Positions 55,270-64,000 of a stretch of DNA of 64,000 bases are shown piece after piece. This DNA comes from Hydrogenophilaceae bacterium (lineage in GTDB: Bacteria > Pseudomonadota > Gammaproteobacteria > Burkholderiales > Thiobacillaceae). The stretch lies in assembly GCA_024709485.1 (NCBI GenBank), contig JANJWO010000028.1, positions 38,631 through 102,630 on the forward strand, read 5' to 3'. How positions within the stretch are numbered: position 1 is the stretch's first letter; each line of letters opens with the position of its first letter. Below the pieces are notes generated by a model. The model was not told the DNA's origin, searched no databases, and worked only from the letters and a program-made list of their open reading frames with translations. The position numbers and the translations under genes were made by a program.

Positions 55270-56466
55270 TTGAAAAACAAGCTCTCCCTATCCTGGCTGA
55301 TCCTGCTCGGGGCCCTTACCGCCATCGGCCCCTTGTCCATCGACATGTATCTGCCGGCCTTTCCCACGGTGGAGCGCGAGCTGCACGCGCCGCCCGGTTC
55401 GGTGGAATACACGCTGTCCAGCTTCTTCATCGGCATGGCGCTCGGGCAGCTGATCTACGGCCCCCTGAGCGACCGCTTCGGGCGGCGCCGGCCGCTGCTG
55501 GCCGGGCTGGCGCTCTACACCCTGGCGTCGCTGGGCTGCGCCTATGCGCCCAGCGTGACCCTGCTCGCCGGGCTGCGCTTTTTCGAAGCCCTGGGCGGCT
55601 GCGCGGGCATGGTCATCACCCGGGCGGTGGTGCGCGACCGCTGCGGCGCGCGCGATTCGGCGCGCGCCTTTTCCCTGCTGATCCTGGTCATGGGGCTGGC
55701 CCCGATACTGGCGCCGCTGCTGGGCGGCGCGGTGGTCGCCTGGCTGGGCTGGCGCGAGATCTTCCTGCTGCTGGCGCTGTACGGGGCCATCGGCCTGCTG
55801 GCGGTGTATCACGGCCTGCCGGAAACCCATGACACCCGGCACGAGCCGCCCTTGCGTCTTGGCAGAGTCATGAGCGATTACGGGCGGTTGCTGCGCTCGC
55901 GCAGTTTCATCGGCTACACCGTGGCCGGCGGGCTGGCCTTCGCCGGCATGTTCGCCTATATCGCCGGTTCGCCCTTCGTGCTGATCGAGTTGCTCGGCAT
56001 CCCGGCCGGGCAGTTCGGCTGGCTGTTCGGACTCAACGCCCTGGGCTTCGTGGTCGCCAGCCAGATCAATGCGCGCCTGCTGCGCACCCGCAGCCTCACC
56101 CGCCTGCTGCATCACGCCATGCGGGTGCCGGCGCTGGCCGGCTTCATGCTGGTGCTGTGCAGTTTCCAGGGTTGGCTGAGCTTGCCGCTGATCATGGGCG
56201 GATTTTTCGCCTATGTCGCCAGCCTGGGCTTCGTCGGCCCCAATGCCACCGCCGCAACGCTCGCCACCCACGGGCAGCAGGCCGGCACCGCTTCCGCGCT
56301 GATGGGCGCGCTGCAGTTCGGCATCGCCACGGTGGCGGGGGCGCTGGTCGGCTTCTGGCACGACGGCACGGCGCGCCCGCTCATGCTGGTCATGGGCGCC
56401 TGCGGCGTCGGCGCCTGGCTGGCGCATCGCTGGCTGGCCGCGCCGTTAAGGCATGTCGAGCACTGA
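55270..56466 (+). CDS. Bcr/CflA family MFS drug exporter
   Basis: This 398-residue major-facilitator protein with twelve predicted membrane segments has the family N-terminus GPLSIDMYLPAFPTVERELHA, motif A at GPLSDRFGRRRPLL and the TM5 region APILAPLLGGAVVAWLGWREIF. Relatives export bicyclomycin, chloramphenicol or sulfonamides. Starts with TTG at 55270 (no ATG near the family start). Its stop abuts the stop of the convergent macB permease gene (TGATCA at 56464-56469). Confidence 0.9.
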   Translation: MKNKLSLSWLILLGALTAIGPLSIDMYLPAFPTVERELHAPPGSVEYTLSSFFIGMALGQLIYGPLSDRFGRRRPLLAGLALYTLASLGCAYAPSVTLLAGLRFFEALGGCAGMVITRAVVRDRCGARDSARAFSLLILVMGLAPILAPLLGGAVVAWLGWREIFLLLALYGAIGLLAVYHGLPETHDTRHEPPLRLGRVMSDYGRLLRSRSFIGYTVAGGLAFAGMFAYIAGSPFVLIELLGIPAGQFGWLFGLNALGFVVASQINARLLRTRSLTRLLHHAMRVPALAGFMLVLCSFQGWLSLPLIMGGFFAYVASLGFVGPNATAATLATHGQQAGTASALMGALQFGIATVAGALVGFWHDGTARPLMLVMGACGVGAWLAHRWLAAPLRHVEH

Positions 56467-57668
56467 TCACTCGTGCCGCAAGGCATCGATCGGATTCAGA
56501 TGCGCAGCGCGGCGCGCCGGGAAGAAGCCGAAAATCACGCCGATGGCGGCGGCGAACAGGAACGCCAGCAGATTGATGCCGGGATTGAACAGGAAGGGCA
56601 CCTGCATCAGATAGGCAAGCCCCGCCGAGGCGGCGACGGCGACGGTGATGCCGACCAGGCCGCCGAAGGCCGACAGCACCACCGACTCGATCAGGAATTG
56701 CAGCAGCACTTCCCGCTCCAGCGCGCCGATGGCGAGGCGGATGCCGATCTCGCGCGTGCGCTCGGTGACCGACACCAGCATGATGTTCATGATGCCGATG
56801 CCGCCGACCAGCAGGCTCACCGCGGCCACGGCGCCGAGCAGCATGGTCATGACCTTGATGGTGCCGGTGAGCGTTTCCGCGATCTGGCGCGTGTCGAACA
56901 CCGTGAAGTTGTTGTCCTCGCTTTCGGTGAGCCTGCGCCGTTCGCGCATCAGCTGCTCGATCTGCTTTTTCACCTTGTCGGTGGACACCTCGTCCCGCAC
57001 CGAGACCATGAGCGCGCGCACGTCGGTGTTGCCGGTGAGGCGGCGCTGCACGGTGCGCAGCGGCATGACGATGGTGTCGTCCTGGTCGGTGCCCATGGCG
57101 GACTGGCCCTTGGCGGCCAACAGCCCGATGACCTCGCAGGAAAACTGCTTGACGCGGATTTCGCCGCCGACGGGATTCTGGCTGCCGAACAGCTCGCGCC
57201 GGATGGTGTCGCCGATCACGCACACGGCCTTGCCGGCATGCTCCTCGCTTTCGTTGAAATAGCGCCCGCCGGCCAGCTTCCAGTTGCCGGCGCTGAAGTA
57301 GTCGAGGCTGCTGCCGGTGATGCTGGTGGCCCAGTTGTTGGCGCCGCTGACCACGGTGACGGAGCGGTTCACGGTCGGCGCCACCACGCGGATGCCGCTG
57401 ATCTGCGCGCGCAGCGCGTCGGCGTCGTCGAGCTTGAAGGCCGGCGCGCCGAGAAAACCGAAGCCGGCCAGGCGCTGGCCCGGCCGCACCGTGAGCAGAT
57501 TGGTGCCGAGGCTGGCGATCTGATCGGACACCGCCTTGGTGGCGCCGTCGCCCAGCGTGACCATGGTGATCACCGCCGCCACGCCGATGACGATGCCGAG
57601 TATGGTGAGAAAGGAGCGCAGCAGGTTGCGGCGGATGGCGCGCAGCGCGAGCAGCAAGGTGTTCCAGA

Positions 57669-57672
<4 letters not shown>
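56467..57672 (-). CDS. MacB-type ABC transporter permease (FtsX fold)
   Basis: This 401-residue inner-membrane mechanotransmission subunit has an N-terminal membrane helix (RSFLTILGIVIGVAAVITMVTLGDG), a large periplasmic domain (~45-275) and three C-terminal helices with VGGIGIMNIMLVSVTERTREIGIRLAIGA. In MacB of E. coli the ATPase is fused; here ATPase and permease are separate genes, overlapping by 4 bases. The neighbours macA and a NodT-type channel complete a tripartite efflux pump for macrolides, peptides or other amphiphiles. Confidence 0.92.
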
Positions 57673-58388
<716 letters not shown>

Positions 58389-58394
58389 CTGCGC

Positions 58395-59696
58395 TCACTT
58401 CGCCGGCGTGGCGAGGTCGGTGATCACGCGCATGCCGGGCTTGAGCTCGCCTGCCAGCACTTCGGTCATGCGGCCGTTGCTGAGCCCGGTCTTGATCTGC
58501 ACCGCCACCGCCTGCCCGTCCTGCAGCACCCACACGCGCTTGCCGCCGTTCTTTTCCTCGCCGCGCGGCGCGCGCGGGCCGGCGCTGCGCGGCATGCGCG
58601 GCAGCAGCGAGCCGAGGATGCCGCCCGAGTCGAGCTTTTTCGCGCCGCCCGGAGAAGGCGTGAAGCGCAGCGCGGCATTGGGCACGAGCAGCGCGTTGTC
58701 GCGTGCGGCGGTGCTGATCTCGGCGGTGGCGGTCATGCCCGGGCGCAGGCTCAAGTCGCTGTTGTCGACTTTGAGCACGGTGGGATAGGACACCACGCCC
58801 TCGCTCACCTGCGAGCCGTAGCTCACCCGGCTGATGCTGGCCGGATACTTGCGGCCGGGATAGGCGTCCACGCTGAAGCTGGCTTTCTGTCCGGTCTTGA
58901 CCTGGCCGACGTCGGCCTCGTCGACGTTGACCTGCAATTCCATCTGCGCGAGATCCTCGGCCAGAGTGAACAGTACCGGCGCCTGCAGCGAGGCCGCCAC
59001 GGTCTGGCCCGGCTCGACTTTCCTGGCCAGCACCACGCCGTTGATGGGCGAGAGGATGCTGGCTTTGGCGAGGTTGGTCTCGTCCGAGCTCAAGCTGGCG
59101 CGGGCCTGGGTCACGCTGGCCTGGGCGCTGGCGAGGTTGGCTTCCGCCCGCGCCCGCGCCGCTTGCGCGGTTTCCATTTCGGAGCGGGAGGGCACCTTGC
59201 CGCCGGACAGCTGGAACACTTCCTGCAGGCGCGCGAGATTGGCGCGCGACTCGGTCACGGTGGCTTCGGCCTGGCGCACGCCGGCCTCGGCCGCGATCAG
59301 CGCGGCGCGCGATTTCGCGATGGCGTCCTTGAGCTTGGAAATGTCGAGGCGCGCCAGCTCCTGGCCTTTTTTCACGTGGTCGTTGATGTCGACCCGCACC
59401 GTGTCGACGATGCCGGACAGCTCGCTGCCCACGTCCACCTGGTTGGTGGGCTGCAGGTTGCCGGTGGCGGAGACGGTGACTTCGAGGCGGCCGCGCTCGA
59501 CGGCCGCGGTTTCATATTGCGGCGCATTGGACTTGTCTTTGGCGCCGAGCAGGAAGAATCCGAGGAGGGCGGCGAGCAGCAGCGCGGCGCCGGCAAGCCA
59601 CAGCCAGCGCCGCCCCGACAGGCCAGACGTATCCTGCTTCAGCAGGTTCTTCAGGGATTCCTTCGCCGGAGCGGGAGCGGGGGGGGAGGTCGTCAT
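58395..59696 (-). CDS. MacA-type periplasmic adaptor protein
   Basis: This 433-residue membrane-fusion protein has an N-terminal membrane anchor (~residues 29-52, LWLAGAALLLAALLGFFLLG), lipoyl halves around VSATGNLQPTNQVDVGSELSGIVDTV and ILSPINGVVLARKVEPGQTV, a helical hairpin with long heptads between them, then beta-barrel and membrane-proximal domains. A Gly/Arg-rich insert near residues 345-370 is unusual. Contrast with the miniature adaptor at 37387. Overlaps the NodT gene by 4 bases. Confidence 0.93.
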   Translation of the reverse strand: MTTSPPAPAPAKESLKNLLKQDTSGLSGRRWLWLAGAALLLAALLGFFLLGAKDKSNAPQYETAAVERGRLEVTVSATGNLQPTNQVDVGSELSGIVDTVRVDINDHVKKGQELARLDISKLKDAIAKSRAALIAAEAGVRQAEATVTESRANLARLQEVFQLSGGKVPSRSEMETAQAARARAEANLASAQASVTQARASLSSDETNLAKASILSPINGVVLARKVEPGQTVAASLQAPVLFTLAEDLAQMELQVNVDEADVGQVKTGQKASFSVDAYPGRKYPASISRVSYGSQVSEGVVSYPTVLKVDNSDLSLRPGMTATAEISTAARDNALLVPNAALRFTPSPGGAKKLDSGGILGSLLPRMPRSAGPRAPRGEEKNGGKRVWVLQDGQAVAVQIKTGLSNGRMTEVLAGELKPGMRVITDLATPAK

Positions 59697-61174
59697 GTGG
59701 CGTCCTTGCCGGGGGGCGGAGATTGGGCAGCGGCGGCCGAGGCGTCGTCGCGCGCGGGGGTGGCTTCTTTGGGCGGGGTCCAGCCCCCGCCCAGGGCCTT
59801 GTACAGCCGGATCAGCGCCGAGATGCCGTCGGCGCGGGTGCTGGCGAGGCTGTCTTCGATCGACAGCACGCTGCGTTCGGTGTCGAGCACGGACTGGAAA
59901 TCGATGAGACCGGCGCGGTACTGGTTGCGCGCCAGCAGCGCGGCGCTGCGCGCGGCATCGGCCGCGGCCGTCAACGCCTGTTCGCGTTCGCGGCTGCGCG
60001 CGAGCGCGGCGAGCGCATTCTCCACTTCGCCGAGCGCGGCGAGCACGCTCCGTTCATAATCGATCAACGCCTGCTCGCGCACGGCATCCTGGATTTCGAC
60101 CTGGGCGCGCAGGCGCCCGGCGTTGAACAGCGGCGCGCCGATGCCGGCCAGCAGCGAATAGGCGCCGGCATTGCCGCTGCCGAGCGCGCCGACGGTGAGC
60201 GCTTCCAGGCCGATGGAGCCGGACAGCGTGAAGCCGGGATAGCGTGCCGCCTCGGCCGCGCCCACGCGCGCGGTTTCCGCCGCCAGCCTGCGCTCGGCGG
60301 CGCGCACGTCGGGACGCTGGCGCAGGGTGGCGGCCGGAATGCCGACCGCGATCGAGGCCGGTGCCGGCGGCAGGCCCGCGCCGGCCGCGAGACGCGCATG
60401 CAGGCTGCCCGGCACCTGGCCCAGCAGGATGGCGAGGCTGTGCTCGGCCTCGGCGTAGCTTCTTTCCAGGCTGGGGATCTGGGCGCGGGTCTGCTCGTAG
60501 TTGGCGCGCGCCTGCGCCACGTCCTGGCTGCTCACCAGCCCTGCCTGGGCGCGCCAATCGGTGAGCTGCAGGGTTTCGCCCTGGCTGGCGAGATTGTCGC
60601 GCGCGATGCCGAGGCGGGTCTGGTAGGCGCGCAATTCGATGTAATTGAGCGCGGCCTCGGCGGCGAGCGTGACCTGGGTGTCGTGCAGGCTGGCTTCGCT
60701 CGCCTGCAGATCGGCCTCGGCCGCCTCGATGCCGCGCCGCACGCCGCCGAACACATCCGCTTCCCAGCTGGCGTCGAAGCCGACGCTGTAGGCGTTGCGC
60801 GCGGCGCCGCCGCCGCTTTCCTCGCTGGCCTTGCTGCGGCGGGCGTCGGCCGAGGCGCTGAGTTCGGGGTAGAGGCCGGCGCCGGCGACCGCGCGGCGCG
60901 CGCGTGCTTCGCGCAGCCTGGCCCGAGCCGTGCGCAGGTCCGGGCTGGATCGCAGCGCCTCTTCCACCAGCTCGGTCAGCAGCGGGTCGCCGAATGCGCG
61001 CCACCACTGGCCGAGATCGCCGGCCGCGTCGGCGCGCGCGATATCGCCGCTGGCGCCGAGCTGGAACCAGCTTGCGGGAGCAAGCGAAGCCGGCTCCCGG
61101 TAATCCGGGCCGACCATGGCGCAGCCGCCCAGCAGGCTGAGGGGAACGAGAAGGCAGGCCGGACGAAGTTTCAT
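59693..61174 (-). CDS. NodT-family outer-membrane efflux lipoprotein
   Basis: This 493-residue TolC-like channel has a lipoprotein signal (MKLRPACLLVPLSLLGGC, Cys18 in the LLGGC lipobox) followed by the NodT N-terminus MVGPDYREP. Two outer-membrane-efflux repeats follow. It is the first gene of the nodT-macA-macB(ATPase)-macB(permease) operon. The start at 61174 is fixed by the lipobox; upstream in-frame codons add a non-signal stretch. Confidence 0.93.
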   Translation of the reverse strand: MKLRPACLLVPLSLLGGCAMVGPDYREPASLAPASWFQLGASGDIARADAAGDLGQWWRAFGDPLLTELVEEALRSSPDLRTARARLREARARRAVAGAGLYPELSASADARRSKASEESGGGAARNAYSVGFDASWEADVFGGVRRGIEAAEADLQASEASLHDTQVTLAAEAALNYIELRAYQTRLGIARDNLASQGETLQLTDWRAQAGLVSSQDVAQARANYEQTRAQIPSLERSYAEAEHSLAILLGQVPGSLHARLAAGAGLPPAPASIAVGIPAATLRQRPDVRAAERRLAAETARVGAAEAARYPGFTLSGSIGLEALTVGALGSGNAGAYSLLAGIGAPLFNAGRLRAQVEIQDAVREQALIDYERSVLAALGEVENALAALARSREREQALTAAADAARSAALLARNQYRAGLIDFQSVLDTERSVLSIEDSLASTRADGISALIRLYKALGGGWTPPKEATPARDDASAAAAQSPPPGKDAT

Positions 61175-61292
61175 CTTGGGAGCGGGAGGGTTTTCATTGA
61201 GAGGCGGCTGTGTCCGCACAGTTCCCGGAAGCCCTGCGAAGATCGCCATTCATCAAGCATAGCGGCATATTCGCGGCCCGGGCGCAAACGAA

Positions 61293-61320
61293 AATGCCCC
61301 GGGACGCATCCAGGGGCATC
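61293..61320 (-). terminator. Terminator of the CsgG-SH3 gene
   Basis: On the minus strand GATGCCCC (61320-61313) pairs with GGGGCAT (61300-61294) across a 13-base loop and runs into TTTT, just downstream of the stop at 61341. It also separates this gene from the nodT promoter. Confidence 0.7.
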
Positions 61321-61340
61321 TTCAGGCGCGGGCTGCCGGC

Positions 61341-62372
61341 TTATTTCCTGACCAGGATCTTCTCCACCCAGCCTTCGCCGCCATTGCCCTGCACCGCCAT
61401 GAAGCCGTTCTTCTCCTCGCCGGTGAAGATGACTTCCTCGCCCCTGGCCAGGCTGGCCACGACCTTGGCGGTCTTGCTGGGCTGGCTGTACATCTTGAGC
61501 CCGCCGATCTTGCCGGTGACGACATCGCCCGCCTCGAACGCGGCGCCGGCCTTCACCACCTTGCCCGACTCCTGCTTGAGGTTGATGTCCTGGCGCGCGA
61601 GCTGCGGGTTGTTGCGGATGGCACGCACGATGTTGTTCCAGTTGTCGAGATAGCTGGCGGCGATCATCTTGCCTTCCGGCGTGTTGGTGTAGGCGCCGAC
61701 CGCGCCGCCGCCGCCACCGCCCACCACCAGGCCGCCGATGCCCCAGTCGGTCTTCTCGGCATTGCCCTGGGCGGCGGCGATCTGCAGCGAGGAGCGCGCG
61801 TCGGCGAGGATCATGCTGGTCTGCGCCGACTTGAACTTGAGGCCGCCGGCGACCACGCCGGCCACCGCGCCGAACACACCGAAGCCGCCGAGCGCGGCGC
61901 CGACGCCGCCGGAGTCCTTGCTGGAGAACACCGCGTCAGGGGTGAGCACGTAGTCGGCGGTGACCATCTGGCCCTTGCCCATGTTGGAGCCGGCGCGCAG
62001 TTCGCCGGCTTCCGCGAGCTGGCGCTCCTGCAGGATGTTGTTCATGGCGCGGCCGCGCTCGACCAGCACGAAGCAGTTGGACTGCTGCACCATCATGCGG
62101 ATCACGCCGGTGGGCGAGGGCAGGCCGTACTGCAGCAGATGCGAGATCACCGCGTCCTGCGCCTCGGCCACCGCCAGGGTGCCGTAGGGTTTGTCGCATT
62201 TTTCCAGTTCCTTGGCTTCGCCCTGGGCGCCGTCGGGGCCGGCGGCGCCGGAAGGCTGGCCGGCTTCCTGGCCGCCGCCGAGCTTGAAATCGAACAGGGC
62301 GTGCGCCGGGGCGACCAGGACCGGGCTCAGGAACAGGCTGGCGACGAGCGCAGCGGCAAACTTCTTGTTCAT
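61341..62372 (-). CDS. CsgG-like secreted protein with C-terminal SH3 domain
   Basis: This 343-residue exported protein has a signal peptide (1-26, PAHA). Residues ~65-270 resemble the CsgG/curli-assembly or penicillin-binding-activator LpoB-like fold: GVIRMMVQQSNCFVLVERGRAMNNILQERQLAEAGELRAGSNMGKGQMVTADYVLTPDAVF, a Gly-rich central part with GGLVVGGGGGGAVGAY. The C-terminal ~70 residues (GKIGGLKMYSQPSKTAKVVASLARGEEVIFTGEEKNGFMAVQGNGGEGWVEKILVRK) form a bacterial SH3 domain that usually binds cell wall. There is no lipobox Cys, unlike CsgG itself, so it is probably soluble in the periplasm. GGAGGAAA ribosome-binding site. Confidence 0.75.
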   Translation of the reverse strand: MNKKFAAALVASLFLSPVLVAPAHALFDFKLGGGQEAGQPSGAAGPDGAQGEAKELEKCDKPYGTLAVAEAQDAVISHLLQYGLPSPTGVIRMMVQQSNCFVLVERGRAMNNILQERQLAEAGELRAGSNMGKGQMVTADYVLTPDAVFSSKDSGGVGAALGGFGVFGAVAGVVAGGLKFKSAQTSMILADARSSLQIAAAQGNAEKTDWGIGGLVVGGGGGGAVGAYTNTPEGKMIAASYLDNWNNIVRAIRNNPQLARQDINLKQESGKVVKAGAAFEAGDVVTGKIGGLKMYSQPSKTAKVVASLARGEEVIFTGEEKNGFMAVQGNGGEGWVEKILVRK

Positions 62373-62431
62373 TGTTGTTTCCTCCGCTAGGGGTTTGAAT
62401 GGATGCAAAAAGCCGGCAAAAGTGTAAACCA

Positions 62432-62752
62432 TTAACCCTGCGCTACGGAATCTTGCGCGCACGCCGCCGCGGGGGCGCTGTCGCCGAGGAAGCACTCGGC
62501 ATGCCGCGGGCCGTCGAGGAACATGGCGAGATCGAATTCGTCGGCGGCCTGTTCGAGCAGGCGCTCGAAACGTTCCGGCTGCCCGACGTTTTCGTAGACT
62601 TCCATCCACAGCTCCGGCTCGCCGCGCTTTTTCAAGAGCTTGCCACGGATGCCGCTGCGGCAGGCGAGCCGCGCCTGCATGCTGCGCACGAGGGTTTCCG
62701 CCTCATCGGCGTGGTTGGCGCTGACGCGGTAGTAGATGTAATAGTGGTTCAA
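62432..62752 (-). CDS. DUF4936 family protein
   Basis: This 106-residue protein starts MNHYYIYYRVSANHADEAETLVRSMQARL, with GEPELWMEVYENV and FERLLEQAADEFDLAMFLDGPRHAECF, the DUF4936 pattern; an alpha/beta-barrel-like dimer is likely. The function is unknown. It overlaps ygfZ by 4 bases (ATGA), the normal betaproteobacterial arrangement. Confidence 0.85.
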   Translation of the reverse strand: MNHYYIYYRVSANHADEAETLVRSMQARLACRSGIRGKLLKKRGEPELWMEVYENVGQPERFERLLEQAADEFDLAMFLDGPRHAECFLGDSAPAAACAQDSVAQG

Positions 62753-63783
62753 GGAAGCGGGTAGGGCTGGGCCTTGAGCGCCAGCACCGGGCCGTCCGGC
62801 GTTTTCCAGTGGATGGGCTGCTGCGCCGCCACCGACTCGATCTGCGCCACGGCCAAAAGGTCGAAACCGCCGTCCGGGGCGGGGGCGGCGTTGACCACCA
62901 TGCCGGAAGCCTGGCCGTCCATGTCCGGGGTATAGAGATTGTCGCCGGCAGCGGGCGCCTCATTGCCGTCCAGGTGCGCGAGGTACATGCGGCGCTTGAG
63001 CTTGCCCAGATACTGGGTGCGCGCCACGATCTCCTGGCCGGGGTAGCAGCCTTTCTGGAAGCTCACGCCGCCCAGCACTTCCCAGTTCACCATCTGCGGC
63101 ACGAACTCCTCCTGGGTCGCGGCAGTGATCATGGGAATGCCGTTGGCAAGCCTGAGCCAGTCCCACACCGCGGTGCCCACGGGGGTGGCATGTTTCGCCA
63201 GCGCCGCCCACACGGCGAGGGCCCGGTCGGCGGGGAGCGCGAGCACGAACTTGTCCGTGCCAATGCGCACGCTGAGGCCCTGTTCGCCGGATTTTGTTTT
63301 CATCGCGCCTTCGGGCAGCGGCAGCCCGGCCGCGTTCAGCGCGGCGGCGGCCTGCGGCCCGGCCAGCACCAGGCGCACCTGCTCCTCGCTGGCGTCGCGC
63401 GCCATGACCTTGGACCGCAGGATGAACATTTTCAGGCGCTTTAGCACCGCTTCGCGGATGTCGCCCGACATCTGCAGGCAGGTATCGGCGCCATCCTTCC
63501 ACATCAGGAAATTCGCCAGCATGCGGCCCTTGGGCGAGCAGTAGCCGTTCCAGGCCGCGGCATCGGCATGTAGGCCGCGCACGTCGTTGGTGAACTGGCT
63601 TTGCAGGAACTCGGCGGTATCCTCGCCGGAAAAGGCCAGCAGGCCCAACTGCGACAAGTCCGCCATGACCGTGCCGGTTTGCGCCGCCGCCAGTTCATTG
63701 GCCGGCTGGCCGAAATCGAGCACGCGGCCTTCAGCGATGCGGGCGCCCTGCTGGGCCAGGAAGTCTTGCCAGGTAGAGATCAT
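62749..63783 (-). CDS. ygfZ: Folate-binding Fe-S maturation protein YgfZ
   Basis: This 344-residue GcvT-like protein uses tetrahydrofolate and helps assemble or repair certain Fe-S proteins. The hallmark K-G-C-Y-x-G-Q-E motif is present as KGCYPGQE (~250-257) within VLGGVSFQKGCYPGQEIVARTQ. A glycine-cleavage-T C-terminal barrel follows. Coupled to the DUF4936 gene. Confidence 0.93.
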   Translation of the reverse strand: MISTWQDFLAQQGARIAEGRVLDFGQPANELAAAQTGTVMADLSQLGLLAFSGEDTAEFLQSQFTNDVRGLHADAAAWNGYCSPKGRMLANFLMWKDGADTCLQMSGDIREAVLKRLKMFILRSKVMARDASEEQVRLVLAGPQAAAALNAAGLPLPEGAMKTKSGEQGLSVRIGTDKFVLALPADRALAVWAALAKHATPVGTAVWDWLRLANGIPMITAATQEEFVPQMVNWEVLGGVSFQKGCYPGQEIVARTQYLGKLKRRMYLAHLDGNEAPAAGDNLYTPDMDGQASGMVVNAAPAPDGGFDLLAVAQIESVAAQQPIHWKTPDGPVLALKAQPYPLP

Positions 63784-63830
63784 GGTGGTGCAATCCTCGA
63801 GAACCTATTTCAGCAGATTTTATACCTCAC

Positions 63831-63929
63831 GTTGCGTCCAAAAAGCGATGGATGCGCGAAGCGAGGCGAAGCCAATGGTGATCCCTTGGCAAGCCGAGCG
63901 ACAAAGCAGACGCGCTTTTTGGACGCAAC
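63831..63929. repeat. 99-bp element with 17-bp perfect inverted repeats
   Basis: GTTGCGTCCAAAAAGCG (63831-63847) and CGCTTTTTGGACGCAAC (63913-63929) are exact inverted repeats. The interior contains GCGAAGCGAGGCGAAGCCAA facing TTGGCAAGCCGAGCG, partly complementary. It could be a MITE-like element, a processed-RNA hairpin, or a terminator-like structure after whatever lies to the right. Confidence 0.65.
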
Positions 63930-64000
63930 CCGGAGGGGTGAGGCGCCGGGGGGGGGCATGGGTTGTTTGGGGGCGCGAGTTTTTTTTTACAAAAAGCGCG
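63930..64000. other. Low-complexity end of the window
   Basis: Runs of G (GGGGGGGG near 63949) and T (T9 near 63982), with little other structure, unlike the rest of the window. Nothing coding is seen; this may be the edge of a contig with reduced base accuracy. Confidence 0.4.

Overview
The window is about 64 kb of GC-rich (roughly 65% by eye) chromosomal DNA from a betaproteobacterium. The evidence is gene order rather than any database match: pepA-holC-valS, lptFG, ilvB-ilvH-ilvC-pssA-leuA, rpsF-priB-rpsR-rplI followed by dnaB-alr, DUF4936-ygfZ and ribD-nrdR-glyA are all typical neighbourhoods of Rhodocyclales and Nitrosomonadales. An oxygen-independent (class III) ribonucleotide reductase, a SoxW-like thioredoxin and three DUF2173 genes suggest a facultatively anaerobic, possibly sulfur-metabolising organism; that lifestyle is inference. 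I saw no tRNA, rRNA, CRISPR array, prophage or intact insertion sequence.

Layout. 0-3.4 kb: a hemerythrin-like gene (cut by the window edge) divergent from nrdD, a separate 62-codon glycyl-radical piece and the activase nrdG. 3.5-9.7 kb: gamma-glutamyltransferase, then mprF-acvB, which make and probably turn over aminoacylated phosphatidylglycerol. 9.9-13.6 kb: methyltransferase, ribD, nrdR and glyA on the minus strand. 13.8-15.5 kb: an unknown alpha/beta-barrel-like protein and an orphan TRAP solute-binding protein. 15.6-20.8 kb: valS, a PA-rich protein, holC and pepA. 20.9-23.5 kb: lptF-lptG and an RDD protein. 23.6-24.7 kb: three tandem DUF2173 genes. 24.8-30.7 kb: branched-chain amino acid synthesis with pssA embedded. 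30.7-35.1 kb: DUF2069, wrbA, a PilZ-like protein, a small membrane protein and an aspartase-type lyase. 35.1-37.9 kb: a tightly packed operon of two periplasmic thioredoxins, a TolC-type channel and a miniature adaptor. 38-44.2 kb: lytic transglycosylase, proS, a spermidine-synthase-like protein, rppH, apbC with a clear IscR-type operator, and dcd. 44.2-52.6 kb: a PLP amino acid decarboxylase, the ribosomal protein operon, a 0.9 kb repeat-filled gap, dnaB, alr and a PAS-GGDEF cyclase. 52.7-56.5 kb: a methyltransferase/HMA-like/AraC module and a Bcr-type MFS exporter. 56.5-61.2 kb: a complete MacAB-NodT-type efflux operon. 61.3-63.8 kb: a CsgG-SH3 protein, a DUF4936 gene and ygfZ.

The points most worth following up are: the class III reductase whose glycyl-radical segment is a separate gene with its own ribosome-binding site; the three tandem DUF2173 paralogues; the thioredoxin/TolC/mini-adaptor operon that lacks any inner-membrane pump; the IscR-type site over the apbC promoter; the Leu-rich, probably leaderless mini-ORF before leuA; and several dispersed inverted-repeat families that fill the intergenic spaces. 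The last ~70 bases are low-complexity and may be an assembly edge.
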